64,000 nucleotides of DNA. It comes from Methylobacillus gramineus. Its GTDB lineage: Bacteria; Pseudomonadota; Gammaproteobacteria; Burkholderiales; Methylophilaceae. Where the stretch lies: contig NZ_JAJAVE010000001.1 of NCBI RefSeq assembly GCF_020532675.1, positions 1 to 64,000 of the forward strand, given 5' to 3'. The notes beneath the pieces were generated by a model. That model did not search any database. It was not told the DNA's origin and saw only the letters and a program-made list of their open reading frames with translations. Position 1 is the first letter of the stretch. Every line of letters starts with the position of its first letter. The translations under genes and the position numbers were made by a program. Shown piece by piece: positions 19,772 through 27,782 of the stretch.

Positions 19772-19807
19772 ATCAACAATAGTTCTCATCAGCATTTTTA
19801 GAAGTGG

Positions 19808-19837
19808 AAAAGCCCGCAATTTAAAGCGGGCTTTTTT
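19808..19837 (+). terminator. Rho-independent terminator after DUF1501 copy 1
   Basis: AAAAGCCCGC pairs with GCGGGCTTTT across an 8-base loop and continues into further T residues. It separates operon 1 from operon 2. Confidence 0.9.
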
Positions 19838-19879
19838 ATTTGATGTTTTTTTCTATATATCTAATGGTTCTATATTTTG

Positions 19880-19897
19880 ATGTTGGTATTGCAACAC
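19880..19897. promoter_or_regulatory. Candidate activator-binding dyad upstream of DUF1549 operon 2
   Basis: ATGTTG-GTATTG-CAACAC has the perfect core TGTT-N8-AACA and symmetrical arms TGTTG/CAACA. It ends 128 bases before the -24 element, almost the same distance as the 15720 site has from its promoter. An overlapping inverted repeat, GCAACAC-N5-GTGTTGC at 19891-19909, lengthens the dyad. Confidence 0.55.
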
Positions 19898-20023
19898 GGT
19901 ATGTGTTGCTGTGGAACAAATTTGCTTTTAACAAAACATCTCGTGGTGATAGTTTTTTTTAATGAAATGTAAAAATTATTAATTATCAATTGGTTAGTTT
20001 TAATTTTTGGCTTGATTTTTGAT

Positions 20024-20039
20024 TGGCATGATAGTTGCC
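20024..20039 (+). promoter_or_regulatory. Sigma-54 type -24/-12 promoter for DUF1549 operon 2
   Basis: TGGCATGATAGTTGCC has GG and GC separated by exactly 10 bases, with five of six -24 bases and TTGC at -12. The predicted start near 20050 gives a leader of about 96 bases to the ATG at 20146. Confidence 0.7.
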
Positions 20040-20145
20040 TATCCATGCTGCATTCAAGGTCTTTCATTGTAGTTGCATTTCCATGACCAATGAATAGCAC
20101 ATTTTGTTGGTTCAGATATTTGGTGATCGATTCTAAGGGTAATTT

Positions 20146-22497
20146 ATGAAAATTCGGTTGGGGCATCAGTTAATAAAACGCAGTGGTTACGTAGGGGTCG
20201 CATTATTGCTGGCTAGTGCTGTCGCAATGGCAGCCGATGGAGAGGCTGATAAAGCGTCTAAGGCTGCAACCAGTAAAGCCTCCACGGCCAATAAGGATTG
20301 GTCTTGGCAGCCTATAGCCAGCCCGCAAGTGCCATCTGTGCAGCAAAAGAAATGGGTACGTAGCCCTATTGATGCTTTTGTGCTGTCCAAGCTGGAAGAG
20401 AAAAGTGTTAAGCCATCTGCTGAGGCCAGTCGTGCAGCGTTTATTCGCCGTGCCACCTTGGATGCATGGGGTCTGATTCCTTCTACTTCAGAGGTGAATG
20501 CTTTTGTTAATGATAAATCTCCCGATGCTTACGAGAAGTTGGTCGAAAGGCTATTGGCATCGCCGCATTATGGAGAACGTCAAGCGCGTAAATGGCTGGA
20601 TCTTGCTCGATACGCAGACAGCTCAGGTTTTCAGGGGGATCAGACAAGACCTAATATGTGGCGTTATCGCGATTACGTGATCAACTCCTTTAATGAAGAC
20701 AAGCCTTATGATCGCTTCGTTAAAGAGCAGCTTGCAGGGGATGAGCTTTATCCGGGTGATACCAATGCGCTGGTGGCGACAGGTTTTCTGCGGGGCTTTC
20801 CAGACAATAGTAATTCTCGGGATTTAGTGCAGCGTAAATACCAGATCACCACTGATATTACCGATACTGTAGGTACCGCGGTTTTGGGTACTACCTTTGA
20901 ATGTGCACGATGCCACAACCACAAGTCAGACAAGATTAGCCAAAAAGATTATTTTGCCTTGCAGGCATTTTTTGCCAATGTAAGTGCCGTGGATAACATT
21001 CCTGCGCCAAAAGGCCCTCAGGAAGTCCAGTTTGAAAAATCCCAGGCTAAGTGGGAAGAGGCAACTAAGGAAATCCGCGAAAAGAAAAAAGCCATCGTGG
21101 ATGCTTATCGCCCTGAAGCCGTTGCTTATCTATTTGAGCGCTACACTGCTGACACACAGGATGCGTTGAAAAAAGTCTATGTGCCAGGTAGTCAATGGAC
21201 GGCTCGTGACCGCTGGATTAATCATCGTTACGGCAATTATCAGACCGATGACATTCTGGCGAATTTCTTTAGGGATAACGCGAGCAAGGATGCCAAGGAC
21301 TATAAGCCTGAGTATGCAGAGAAGTATGCTGAATACAAAAAGCTGGATGATGAGCTGAAGAAGTTCGACAAGCTCAAGCCTGCCAAAGGTTCAAACACTA
21401 TTTCAGCCATGACTGAGCTTGGGTATGCCGATACGCCGCCAACCCATGTGTTGTTCACCGGTGCTTTTGACCATCCCCTTGACGAAGTACAGCCTGCCTT
21501 CCCTGCGGCGTTGACGAGCGAGAAACCGCAGATCATTCCGACATCGATCTCCTCAGGTCGCCGTACGGCCTTGGCTAACTGGATTGCCAGCCCGCAGAAC
21601 CCGCTGACAGCTCGTGTCTTTGTCAATCGAGTGTGGGATCAATACTTTGGCACTGGCATAGTCCGCACCGTCAGCGACTTTGGTCGAGCTGGAGACAAAC
21701 CTAGCAACCCCGAGCTGCTGGAATACCTGGCAAGCAACTTTGTGAAACAAGGTTGGAGCGTCAAGAAGCTGCATAAGGAAATCCTGCTATCCAGCGTGTA
21801 TCGCCAATCGTCCGATTATCGAGAAGATGCATACAAGGCAGACCCTGAAAACAAACTGCTGGCAGTGTTCCCCCGTAAGCGACTGGATGCAGAACAGATC
21901 CGTGACTCCTTGCTGGTGGCCTCAGGCAAGCTTGAAGATAAAGTAGGCGGACCTAGCGTGATGCCTCCTGTGCCTTCTAACCTGAATGCAGGCCGTTTCT
22001 GGGAGGTTTCTAAGGACACTAGCGACTGGAATCGCCGCAGTCTGTATATCTTTACCCGTCGTAGTGTGCCTTATCCATTGTTAGATACTTTTGATATGGC
22101 GAATGCCCAGCAGGTACACAGTAAGCGCGACGTTACCACTACGCCATTGCAGGCACTGACTTTGTTCAATAGTGATGTCATCTTTGGCTGGTCTCAAGCT
22201 TTGGCCGGAAAAGTGATCAGTGAGGCGGGAAGTAATGAATCAGCTCAAGTGGATAAGCTCTTCCAGATATTGTTTGCGCGAAATCCTGACAAGGAAGAGA
22301 AAACAGCTCTGATTGCTTTCCTTGGAAGCCAGGAAAGGCTGATCAAGGCCAAAATCAAAGATGCGGACGGCAAACTTGGATTAGCAGTACCTGTGGGGTT
22401 GAAGGATACACAGCAACTTGATCCGGTGCGTGCCTCTGCGTTTGTCGACCTAGTCCACACCGTAGCTAACTCTAACGAATTCAGCTATCGCTTCTAA
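20146..22497 (+). CDS. DUF1549/DUF1553 (PSCyt2-PSD1) heme-motif protein, copy 2
   Basis: 783 residues. The architecture matches copy 1: signal peptide (cleavage near AMAADG), Lys/Ala/Ser linker, DUF1549 with CARCHNHK (Cys253, Cys256, His257) and DUF1553. The N-terminal part and the middle region (about residues 290-440) diverge from copy 1, whereas most of DUF1553 is identical at DNA level. The variable middle region may carry substrate or partner differences. Shine-Dalgarno AAGGGT precedes the ATG. It forms an operon with the DUF1501 gene 45 bases downstream. Confidence 0.85.
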   Translation: MKIRLGHQLIKRSGYVGVALLLASAVAMAADGEADKASKAATSKASTANKDWSWQPIASPQVPSVQQKKWVRSPIDAFVLSKLEEKSVKPSAEASRAAFIRRATLDAWGLIPSTSEVNAFVNDKSPDAYEKLVERLLASPHYGERQARKWLDLARYADSSGFQGDQTRPNMWRYRDYVINSFNEDKPYDRFVKEQLAGDELYPGDTNALVATGFLRGFPDNSNSRDLVQRKYQITTDITDTVGTAVLGTTFECARCHNHKSDKISQKDYFALQAFFANVSAVDNIPAPKGPQEVQFEKSQAKWEEATKEIREKKKAIVDAYRPEAVAYLFERYTADTQDALKKVYVPGSQWTARDRWINHRYGNYQTDDILANFFRDNASKDAKDYKPEYAEKYAEYKKLDDELKKFDKLKPAKGSNTISAMTELGYADTPPTHVLFTGAFDHPLDEVQPAFPAALTSEKPQIIPTSISSGRRTALANWIASPQNPLTARVFVNRVWDQYFGTGIVRTVSDFGRAGDKPSNPELLEYLASNFVKQGWSVKKLHKEILLSSVYRQSSDYREDAYKADPENKLLAVFPRKRLDAEQIRDSLLVASGKLEDKVGGPSVMPPVPSNLNAGRFWEVSKDTSDWNRRSLYIFTRRSVPYPLLDTFDMANAQQVHSKRDVTTTPLQALTLFNSDVIFGWSQALAGKVISEAGSNESAQVDKLFQILFARNPDKEEKTALIAFLGSQERLIKAKIKDADGKLGLAVPVGLKDTQQLDPVRASAFVDLVHTVANSNEFSYRF
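21474..21992 (+). repeat. 519-bp perfect repeat, partner of 17261-17779
   Basis: The second member of the conversion tract inside DUF1553. The offset between copies is constant at 4213 bases throughout, so there is no indel. Confidence 0.9.
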
Positions 22498-22542
22498 ACA
22501 GCGTTTATAAGACATTGAATACAAATAAAAGGAAATAGCATC

Positions 22543-23985
22543 ATGAGCAATAATTCACGGCGTGATTTTTTGTTTAAAGCCAGTTACGGAGTGGGGGGGG
22601 TGGCTCTTAGCGGGCTGATGCCTGGTGGCGGATTATTTACGACCTTTGCGAATGCAGCCTCACTGATCGACCCATTGGCGGCAAAAGGCCCGCACTTTCC
22701 GGCCAAGGTGAAATCGGTTATCTGGTTACATATGGATGGTGCACCCAGCACGTTAGAATTATTTGATTACAAACCTGATTTGATCAAGATGGCAGGCCAG
22801 CAGATTCCTGACTCTTTCTTGAAAGGTTTGAAAGCGGGTATTCGTGGTGGGGACGGTAAATTGTTTGTCACTGATCGTACCTGGAAGCAGCATGGTGAGA
22901 GTGGTGCCTGGTTCTCAGACCTGTTGCCCAATCTGGCCAAGCAAGCCGATAAGTTGGCTTTTGTGAAATCCAGTGTGACCATTGGCGCTACGCACGATAT
23001 TTCCATTCTTAAATTGAACACAGGCGATCTTAATCCTGGTCGCCCATCTCTGGGTGCCTGGATACAGTATGCGCTGGGATCTGCTAACCCGGATCTTCCT
23101 GCCTATGTAGTGCTATATAACGACAAGAAAGAGCCGACCGGAGGCTCCATCAATTGGAGCTCAGGTTTCTTGCCAGCGGTTTATCAAGGTACGGCTTTCC
23201 GTCCCGGTGCATCGCCTATCTTGCATTTGGACAGGCCTGAGCTGATTGCAGCAGGCCAGCAGCAAGGCAGTCTGGATTTGTTGACCAAGCTCAATCGCGT
23301 ACGTGGTGCTCATTACCCAGAAGACACCGAATTGCAGGCACGTATCCGCTCTTACGAGTTGGCTGCACGAATGGAAGTATCTGCTCCTGAAGCTGTAGAT
23401 TTGAGTAAAGAGTCAGATGCGACCAAGGCGTTGTATGGCCTGGATGAAGACATTACCAAGAGTTATGGGCAAACCTTGTTGCGTGCACGTAGGTTGGTAG
23501 AGCGCGGAGTTCGCTTTATTCAGGTTGTTTCCGGACCACAGGATATTGCTGGAGATAGCCGTAACTGGGATGGTCACAACGATATTGAAGAAAATCATCG
23601 TACTCACTCAAAAGTTGTTGATAAGCCGATTGCTGGTTTGCTGGCGGATCTAGAGTCTCGGGGCTTGCTGGATTCCACATTGATTGTGTGGACCTCTGAG
23701 TTTGGTCGTACCTCTTATGGTCAGAGCGGTACGGGCCGTGATCACAATCCTTGGGGCTACACCCAATGGTTGGCGGGTGGTGGCATCAAGGCAGGGACTA
23801 CATTCGGGCAGACAGATGAAGTTGGTCTTCAAGCGGTTGGCAAGACTATGGATACTTATGACCTTCATGCCACGGTCTTACAGCTCATGGGCCTTGATCA
23901 CCTAAAAACCACCTTCTTGCACAATGGCCGCTCTGAGCGCCCTACCGTGGTCTATGGTGAAGTCGTCAAGGAATTGTTGGCTTAA
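22543..23985 (+). CDS. DUF1501 Tat-exported protein, copy 2
   Basis: 480 residues with the same features as copy 1: twin-arginine signal SRRDFLFKAS at residues 5-14, HMDGAPSTLELFDYKP, SVTIGATHDI, WTSEFGRT and GRDHNPWGY. The substitution pattern is spread through the gene except for the 182-bp identical tract. Shine-Dalgarno AAGGAAA lies 7 bases before the ATG. It is expected to form a unit with the DUF1549 copy 2 product in the periplasm. The gene ends just before a very stable hairpin. Confidence 0.88.
   Translation: MSNNSRRDFLFKASYGVGGVALSGLMPGGGLFTTFANAASLIDPLAAKGPHFPAKVKSVIWLHMDGAPSTLELFDYKPDLIKMAGQQIPDSFLKGLKAGIRGGDGKLFVTDRTWKQHGESGAWFSDLLPNLAKQADKLAFVKSSVTIGATHDISILKLNTGDLNPGRPSLGAWIQYALGSANPDLPAYVVLYNDKKEPTGGSINWSSGFLPAVYQGTAFRPGASPILHLDRPELIAAGQQQGSLDLLTKLNRVRGAHYPEDTELQARIRSYELAARMEVSAPEAVDLSKESDATKALYGLDEDITKSYGQTLLRARRLVERGVRFIQVVSGPQDIAGDSRNWDGHNDIEENHRTHSKVVDKPIAGLLADLESRGLLDSTLIVWTSEFGRTSYGQSGTGRDHNPWGYTQWLAGGGIKAGTTFGQTDEVGLQAVGKTMDTYDLHATVLQLMGLDHLKTTFLHNGRSERPTVVYGEVVKELLA
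23616..23797 (+). repeat. 182-bp perfect repeat, partner of 19399-19580
   Basis: The second member of the DUF1501 conversion tract, at an offset of 4217 bases. Confidence 0.88.
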
Positions 23986-24008
23986 CACTGGGTTCTTGCA
24001 TCAAGCAC

Positions 24009-24057
24009 TGCGCGATGAAAATCCCTGAATATGAATTTCAGGGATTTTCATCGCGCA
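24009..24057 (+). terminator. Perfect 21-bp hairpin after DUF1501 copy 2
   Basis: Arms 24009-24029 and 24037-24057 are perfectly complementary over 21 bases with a 7-base loop. It is followed by ATTTATTTA rather than a clean T tract, so it may act as a terminator, an mRNA 3'-end stabiliser or both. It decides how far operon 2 transcription reaches into the cytochrome genes. Confidence 0.7.
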
Positions 24058-24133
24058 ATTTATTTAATGCTGAGTAAAGCGCTTCAAGGGAGTGGTATAT
24101 CGCCCCGAGATAGGCAGAAATAAAAAGGGTTAA

Positions 24134-24517
24134 ATGAGTAAGTTTTTAGTTTCACTATTTGTTTATCTTGCATTAACAGGATCTGTAGTAGCAGCGCTGA
24201 CTGAAATTGAAGAAGATTTCATGCAAGACATCGAAGACATACAGAAAAGCATGACATCGAATATTTCTTTGCAGGATGCAGCCACAGCGAAGTCAGAAGC
24301 AGTTGAGCTTGAAGCAATGTTCAAGGATGTTGAAGAGTTCTATGTGAAGAAAGGCGATGCTGCGGATGCCGTGGATTGGTCAAAAGAAAGTCGCACTTAT
24401 CTTGTAGCAATTTCCAAGGCGTTAGAGGCCAAAAACTTTGATGCTGCATCCCAATCTGCAGTCTCACTTGCGAAGACTTGCAAGGCTTGCCACAAGATTT
24501 ATAAATCCAAAGATTAA
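24134..24517 (+). CDS. Secreted cytochrome c'-like protein (short)
   Basis: 127 residues. A signal peptide (MSKFLVSLFVYLALTGSVVA) precedes an all-helical acidic domain and a C-terminal heme motif CKACH at Cys116-His120, followed by KIYKSKD. A C-terminal CxxCH in a helical bundle is the hallmark of class II cytochromes c (cytochrome c'/c556). It is probably a periplasmic electron carrier or gas-binding protein. Shine-Dalgarno AAAAAGGG precedes the ATG. It begins a run of same-strand genes (peroxiredoxin, diheme cytochrome, SMP-30). Confidence 0.75.
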   Translation: MSKFLVSLFVYLALTGSVVAALTEIEEDFMQDIEDIQKSMTSNISLQDAATAKSEAVELEAMFKDVEEFYVKKGDAADAVDWSKESRTYLVAISKALEAKNFDAASQSAVSLAKTCKACHKIYKSKD

Positions 24518-24548
24518 ATATCCTCAAGACTCAATATCGGAGTTCCCA

Positions 24549-25148
24549 ATGAAAAGATTTATCGTGATCAGTAGTGTATTACTTGGTGTATTCACCTTAT
24601 CAGCATTGGCTGCGCTTAAGGATGGTGATGTTGCTCCTGACTTTAAGACGCAAGCATCCCTGGATGGGAAAAGTTTTAATTTTTCGTTGAAAGATGCACT
24701 GAAAAAAGGCCCTGTTGTTGTGTATTTTTATCCATCTGCTTATACCGGTGGATGTAACGTACAAGCCCATACGTTTGCAGAGAACCATGAAAAGTTCGCT
24801 GCTGCAGGCGCCACCATTATTGGTGTATCGCTGGATAGCATTGAACGCTTGAATGAGTTTTCGGCAGATCCTGATTATTGCGCAGGCAAGTTTCCGGTGG
24901 CCTCTGATATTGGGGGAAAAATTGCCAAATCCTACGATTTGGTGGTAAGGGATGCTACCTCTGGTAAGAAAGATACCAAAGGTAAGGAAATTGATCACGG
25001 CTTTGCTGAGCGTACGACTTTCATTATTACCACTGATGGCAAGATAAGTGAAACAGTTGGTGGTGTGACTCCTGCGTTGAATGTTGATAAGGCGCTTGAG
25101 TCTGTTCAGCGTTTGGCCGTTGCTAAAGGCCTTGCCAAGAAGCCTTGA
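24549..25148 (+). CDS. Secreted peroxiredoxin (AhpC/TSA family)
   Basis: 199 residues. An N-terminal signal peptide (MKRFIVISSVLLGVFTLSALA) is followed by a thioredoxin-fold peroxiredoxin with the active-site motif PSAYTGGC (P-x3-T-x2-C, peroxidatic Cys) and FVSL-type VIGVSLDS. Peroxiredoxins reduce peroxides; export to the periplasm is less common and fits a neighbourhood of redox proteins that may leak peroxide. The frame is open further upstream but overlaps the cytochrome gene; the ATG at 24549 begins the signal peptide. It lies 31 bases after that cytochrome. Confidence 0.85.
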   Translation: MKRFIVISSVLLGVFTLSALAALKDGDVAPDFKTQASLDGKSFNFSLKDALKKGPVVVYFYPSAYTGGCNVQAHTFAENHEKFAAAGATIIGVSLDSIERLNEFSADPDYCAGKFPVASDIGGKIAKSYDLVVRDATSGKKDTKGKEIDHGFAERTTFIITTDGKISETVGGVTPALNVDKALESVQRLAVAKGLAKKP

Positions 25149-25178
25149 TGGGCCTGGCAGGGGAAGGATAGGTAGGTC

Positions 25179-25841
25179 GTGGCAGTTAAGTTTTTGGCAA
25201 GGTTGTGTGTCGGAAGTGGATTGTTTCTAGCACTTGTGTCGAGTCCATATGTGCGTGCCGATGAGCATGATGGGATTGCAGATCGGATTGGCAATGGTGA
25301 TCCTGTAGCGGGTGAAGTCAAGTCCAAGGCGGAGTTATGTCAAGGATGTCATGGTGATCAAGGCAATAGTAGTGGAGGAGAGTATCCACGCCTTGCTGGT
25401 CAATATGCTGATTACATCATGAAGCAGTTCAGGGATTTTCGTTCGGGCGCGCGCCAGCATCATTTGATGAATGCCGTTGCAGAAAGCATCAAGGATGAAG
25501 ACTTAGCTGATATTGCGGCTTATTTTGCCAGCCGTGAGCGTGTGCGTAGCCAACAAAAGAAATCTAATGAAATCGCAGAGAAGCTATTTGTTAATGGTGA
25601 TATGAAACGAACCATCATGGCTTGTGCAAGCTGCCATGGCACTGTTGGTCAGGGAAGCTATGTGGGCAGTGAGAGCTTTCCTGCCATAGCTGGCCAACAC
25701 AAGCTTTACTTACGGGAGCAGCTACTTAAATGGCGGTCACTGGAACGCAAAAATAGTCCTGGTGGCGTCATGAACTTAGTAGCTAAGTCGCTCAGAGATG
25801 AGGAAATAGAAGCCCTGGCGGATTACATATCTGGAATGTGA
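25179..25841 (+). CDS. Diheme cytochrome c (cytochrome c4-like)
   Basis: 220 residues with a signal peptide (cleavage near VRADEH) and two class I cytochrome domains. Heme motifs are CQGCH at residues 54-58 and CASCH at 149-153, each followed by G-rich turns and a later YPRLAGQ or FPAIAGQ element, the cytochrome c4 pattern. It would be periplasmic or membrane-associated and pass electrons towards a terminal oxidase. It starts at GTG; no other in-frame start leaves an intact signal peptide. It is 30 bases after the peroxiredoxin gene. Confidence 0.85.
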   Translation: MAVKFLARLCVGSGLFLALVSSPYVRADEHDGIADRIGNGDPVAGEVKSKAELCQGCHGDQGNSSGGEYPRLAGQYADYIMKQFRDFRSGARQHHLMNAVAESIKDEDLADIAAYFASRERVRSQQKKSNEIAEKLFVNGDMKRTIMACASCHGTVGQGSYVGSESFPAIAGQHKLYLREQLLKWRSLERKNSPGGVMNLVAKSLRDEEIEALADYISGM

Positions 25842-25920
25842 TGCCTGGTAGATAAACACTGATGAGTGCTGAATGCAGGTGTCTGCATGAGGAAAGTTAA
25901 AATTAAGGAGGATTATAAGT

Positions 25921-26913
25921 ATGCAAGTGAATACTGTTAAACGTGAGTCTTGGCTAAAGAAAATGTTAATCGCTGGTGTGACCATAAGTGTCGTCACGAC
26001 AGCCCCTGTTCAGGCTGAGGAGGATCCCGTAACACCTGCCATTGCAGGCGTAGTGGCTGGTGGCGTTAAGATCCGCTTGATTAAGGACGGGTTTACTGGC
26101 ACGGAAGGCCCCTTAGGTTTGCCCGATGGCAGCTTAATTTTTACAGAAACCCAGGCCAACCGAATTACGAGAATTGATGAAAATGACAATATCACTACCT
26201 ACATTGCAGATAGCAATGGCGCTAATGGATTGGCATTAAGTGCAAATGGTGAGCTATACGCTGCACAGACGCTTAAACCTCGTGTCGGTATTATTCACCC
26301 TGCGAATAAAGCCAAGGTATTAGCGGAGCAATATGCAGGTAAGCCATTAAATCGACCCAATGATCTGGTGCTGGATAAAAAGGGTGGTGTGTATTTTACA
26401 GATCCAGGAGCCAATGGGCCGGTGAAGCCTGATCAGGTACCTACCAAGCCAGCGGTTTACTACACCAAGCCTAATGGTGAGCTAGTGTTGATCACCAATG
26501 AGATTGAGCGTCCAAATGGTATTCAATTGAGCCCCGATGAAAAAGTCTTGTATGTGGCTAACACCGCAGGCGAGTACATCATTGCATACGACATTGCTGC
26601 GGATGGGTCTGTGAGTAACAAGCGTAATTTCGCCAAGCTTGAAGACGCCTTACAAAAAACTGAAACAGGGGGTGTTTCCAGCGGTGCCGATGGTTTAGCG
26701 GTAGATGCTGATGGCAGATTGTATGTTGCCGCGAATACCGGCATACAGATATTCAGTGCCAAAGGTGAGTTTCTTGGCAATATTGTGCTGCCAAAGAAAG
26801 CCCAGAATATTGCATTCGCTGGTAAAGACAAGCGTACGTTTTACATTGTAGGTCGTGGCGCTGCATACAAATTCCCGACTTTGGCACAAGGCTATACCGG
26901 TCGAGCAAAGTAG
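25921..26913 (+). CDS. Secreted SMP-30/gluconolactonase-like beta-propeller protein
   Basis: 330 residues. A signal peptide ends near VQAEED, then a six-bladed propeller of the SMP-30/gluconolactonase/LRE family follows, with typical segments TEGPLGLPDGSLIFTET, RPNDLVLDKKGGVYFTDPG and RPNGIQLSPDEKVLYVANT. Family members are metal-dependent lactonases or esterases, but members with other roles are common. Strong Shine-Dalgarno AAGGAGG lies before the ATG. The periplasmic location matches its cytochrome neighbours. Confidence 0.85.
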   Translation: MQVNTVKRESWLKKMLIAGVTISVVTTAPVQAEEDPVTPAIAGVVAGGVKIRLIKDGFTGTEGPLGLPDGSLIFTETQANRITRIDENDNITTYIADSNGANGLALSANGELYAAQTLKPRVGIIHPANKAKVLAEQYAGKPLNRPNDLVLDKKGGVYFTDPGANGPVKPDQVPTKPAVYYTKPNGELVLITNEIERPNGIQLSPDEKVLYVANTAGEYIIAYDIAADGSVSNKRNFAKLEDALQKTETGGVSSGADGLAVDADGRLYVAANTGIQIFSAKGEFLGNIVLPKKAQNIAFAGKDKRTFYIVGRGAAYKFPTLAQGYTGRAK

Positions 26914-26972
26914 GCTTGTTGCTCTAAATATCTTGATTTATGGTCATGATGAGCGGTCATTTGTCATCAACC

Positions 26973-26990
26973 ACCCTGCTGAAGCAGGGT
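26973..26990. terminator. Short GC-rich hairpin between SMP-30-like and cytochrome c' genes
   Basis: CCCTGC-TGAA-GCAGGG, extended by an A-T pair, forms a compact stem. There is no T tract after it, so it may be an intercistronic processing or stability element rather than a terminator. Confidence 0.4.
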
Positions 26991-27011
26991 AGTTACCTAA
27001 TGGAAATATGA

Positions 27012-27491
27012 ATGAAAATCTTTTCTAAATTGATATTGCTACCTTTATTACTCGCTTATCTTGCATTGTCACCACTTGCTGTGCTGGCAGCACCTGCAGC
27101 TAAGCCGGAAAAACTTATCCAGTGGCGTCAGTCTGCCTATCGTGTGGTGGAGTGGAATATCGCAAGGATTAAAGCCGTGCTTGAGGGGCAGTATGACAAA
27201 AGCGAAGTCACCATCGCTGCCAATACAATTGCGAGTGTTGCGAGCTCCGGCATTGATGACTTATTTGTTCCAGGAACAGAGCAGGGCAAAGGCTGGCACG
27301 AAACCAGTGTTAAACCTGAAGCTTTTAAAGATCGAAAACGGTTTACAGAGCTTTCACTCAGTTTTAGCAAAGAAGCTGCAGAGCTGGCAAAAATTGCACC
27401 TACAGCGGATGCTGCGGCTGTGAAGGCACAGTTTGGCAAGGTAACGCGAACTTGCAAGGCTTGCCACGACGATTTTAAGGGTAAGGAATAA
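27012..27491 (+). CDS. Cytochrome c' family protein
   Basis: 159 residues. A signal peptide (cleavage near VLAAPA) is followed by a four-helix class II cytochrome c with C-terminal heme motif CKACH at residues 148-152 and then DDFKGKE. The mature start EKLIQWRQSAYRVVEWN and the region FVPGTEQGKG match the cytochrome c' at 37307 (QSAFNVIGRN, FGPGTDKGA), so the two are paralogues. Cytochromes c' bind NO or CO or carry electrons. No sigma-54 element was found just upstream. Confidence 0.85.
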   Translation: MKIFSKLILLPLLLAYLALSPLAVLAAPAAKPEKLIQWRQSAYRVVEWNIARIKAVLEGQYDKSEVTIAANTIASVASSGIDDLFVPGTEQGKGWHETSVKPEAFKDRKRFTELSLSFSKEAAELAKIAPTADAAAVKAQFGKVTRTCKACHDDFKGKE

Positions 27492-27529
27492 GCTGGACGC
27501 ATAGCCGCAGGTGAGCGGAAAGAAACAGT

Positions 27530-27547
27530 TTGTTGATGTAAATACAG
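27530..27547. promoter_or_regulatory. Weak candidate activator dyad upstream of MBL gene
   Basis: TTGTTG-ATGTAA-ATACAG matches the TGTT-N8-AACA core at 7 of 8 positions, about 170 bases before the -24 element. Taken alone it would not be significant. Confidence 0.3.
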
Positions 27548-27715
27548 CAGCGATGTTTTGTTTGGTTTCACCTGCAACAACGGATGGAGCAAAATTTTAG
27601 GCTTGCGAGATTTTTTACCCTTTTTTATTTTAATTTAATGATTATTTTTCATATAAAACAACATCTTGAATTTTTATGTGATTAATAATGTATTTATATC
27701 GGATATTGTTGGCAC

Positions 27716-27731
27716 TGGCGCGTAATTTGCT
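27716..27731 (+). promoter_or_regulatory. Sigma-54 type -24/-12 promoter for MBL gene
   Basis: TGGCGCGTAATTTGCT matches TGGCAC-N5-TTGCW with one mismatch and exact GG-N10-GC spacing. The start near 27742 gives a leader of about 41 bases to the ATG at 27783. Confidence 0.7.
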
Positions 27732-27782
27732 GAGTACTCTGGGTTAATTGATTACACTTTTTAACCTACAAGGGAGCAAAAT

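Larger units (their letters stand above)
19772..20145. other. Intergenic region between the two DUF1549/DUF1501 operons
   Basis: 374 AT-rich bases. It contains the terminator of operon 1, a TGTT-N8-AACA dyad and a sigma-54 type promoter for operon 2. No coding sequence of its own is supported. Confidence 0.75.
27492..27782. other. Intergenic region upstream of the MBL-fold gene
   Basis: 291 AT-rich bases. It holds an imperfect TGTT-N8-TACA dyad and a sigma-54 type promoter, listed separately. I see no coding sequence and no clear terminator for the cytochrome c' gene. Confidence 0.6.

Noticed and set aside
17261-21992. The long identical stretches as an insertion sequence or assembly artefact
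   Set aside because: They lie in frame inside homologous genes, have no terminal repeats or transposase, and are flanked by diverged but alignable sequence; gene conversion explains this better, though assembly error cannot be fully excluded.
18326-23985. Calling the DUF1501 proteins sulfatases
   Set aside because: The fold family is related, but the formylglycine motif CxPxR is absent and DUF1501 has no proven sulfatase activity.
24058-24133. Sigma-54 promoter for the cytochrome c'-like gene at 24134
   Set aside because: All GG pairs in the gap were checked; none has GC after 10 bases.
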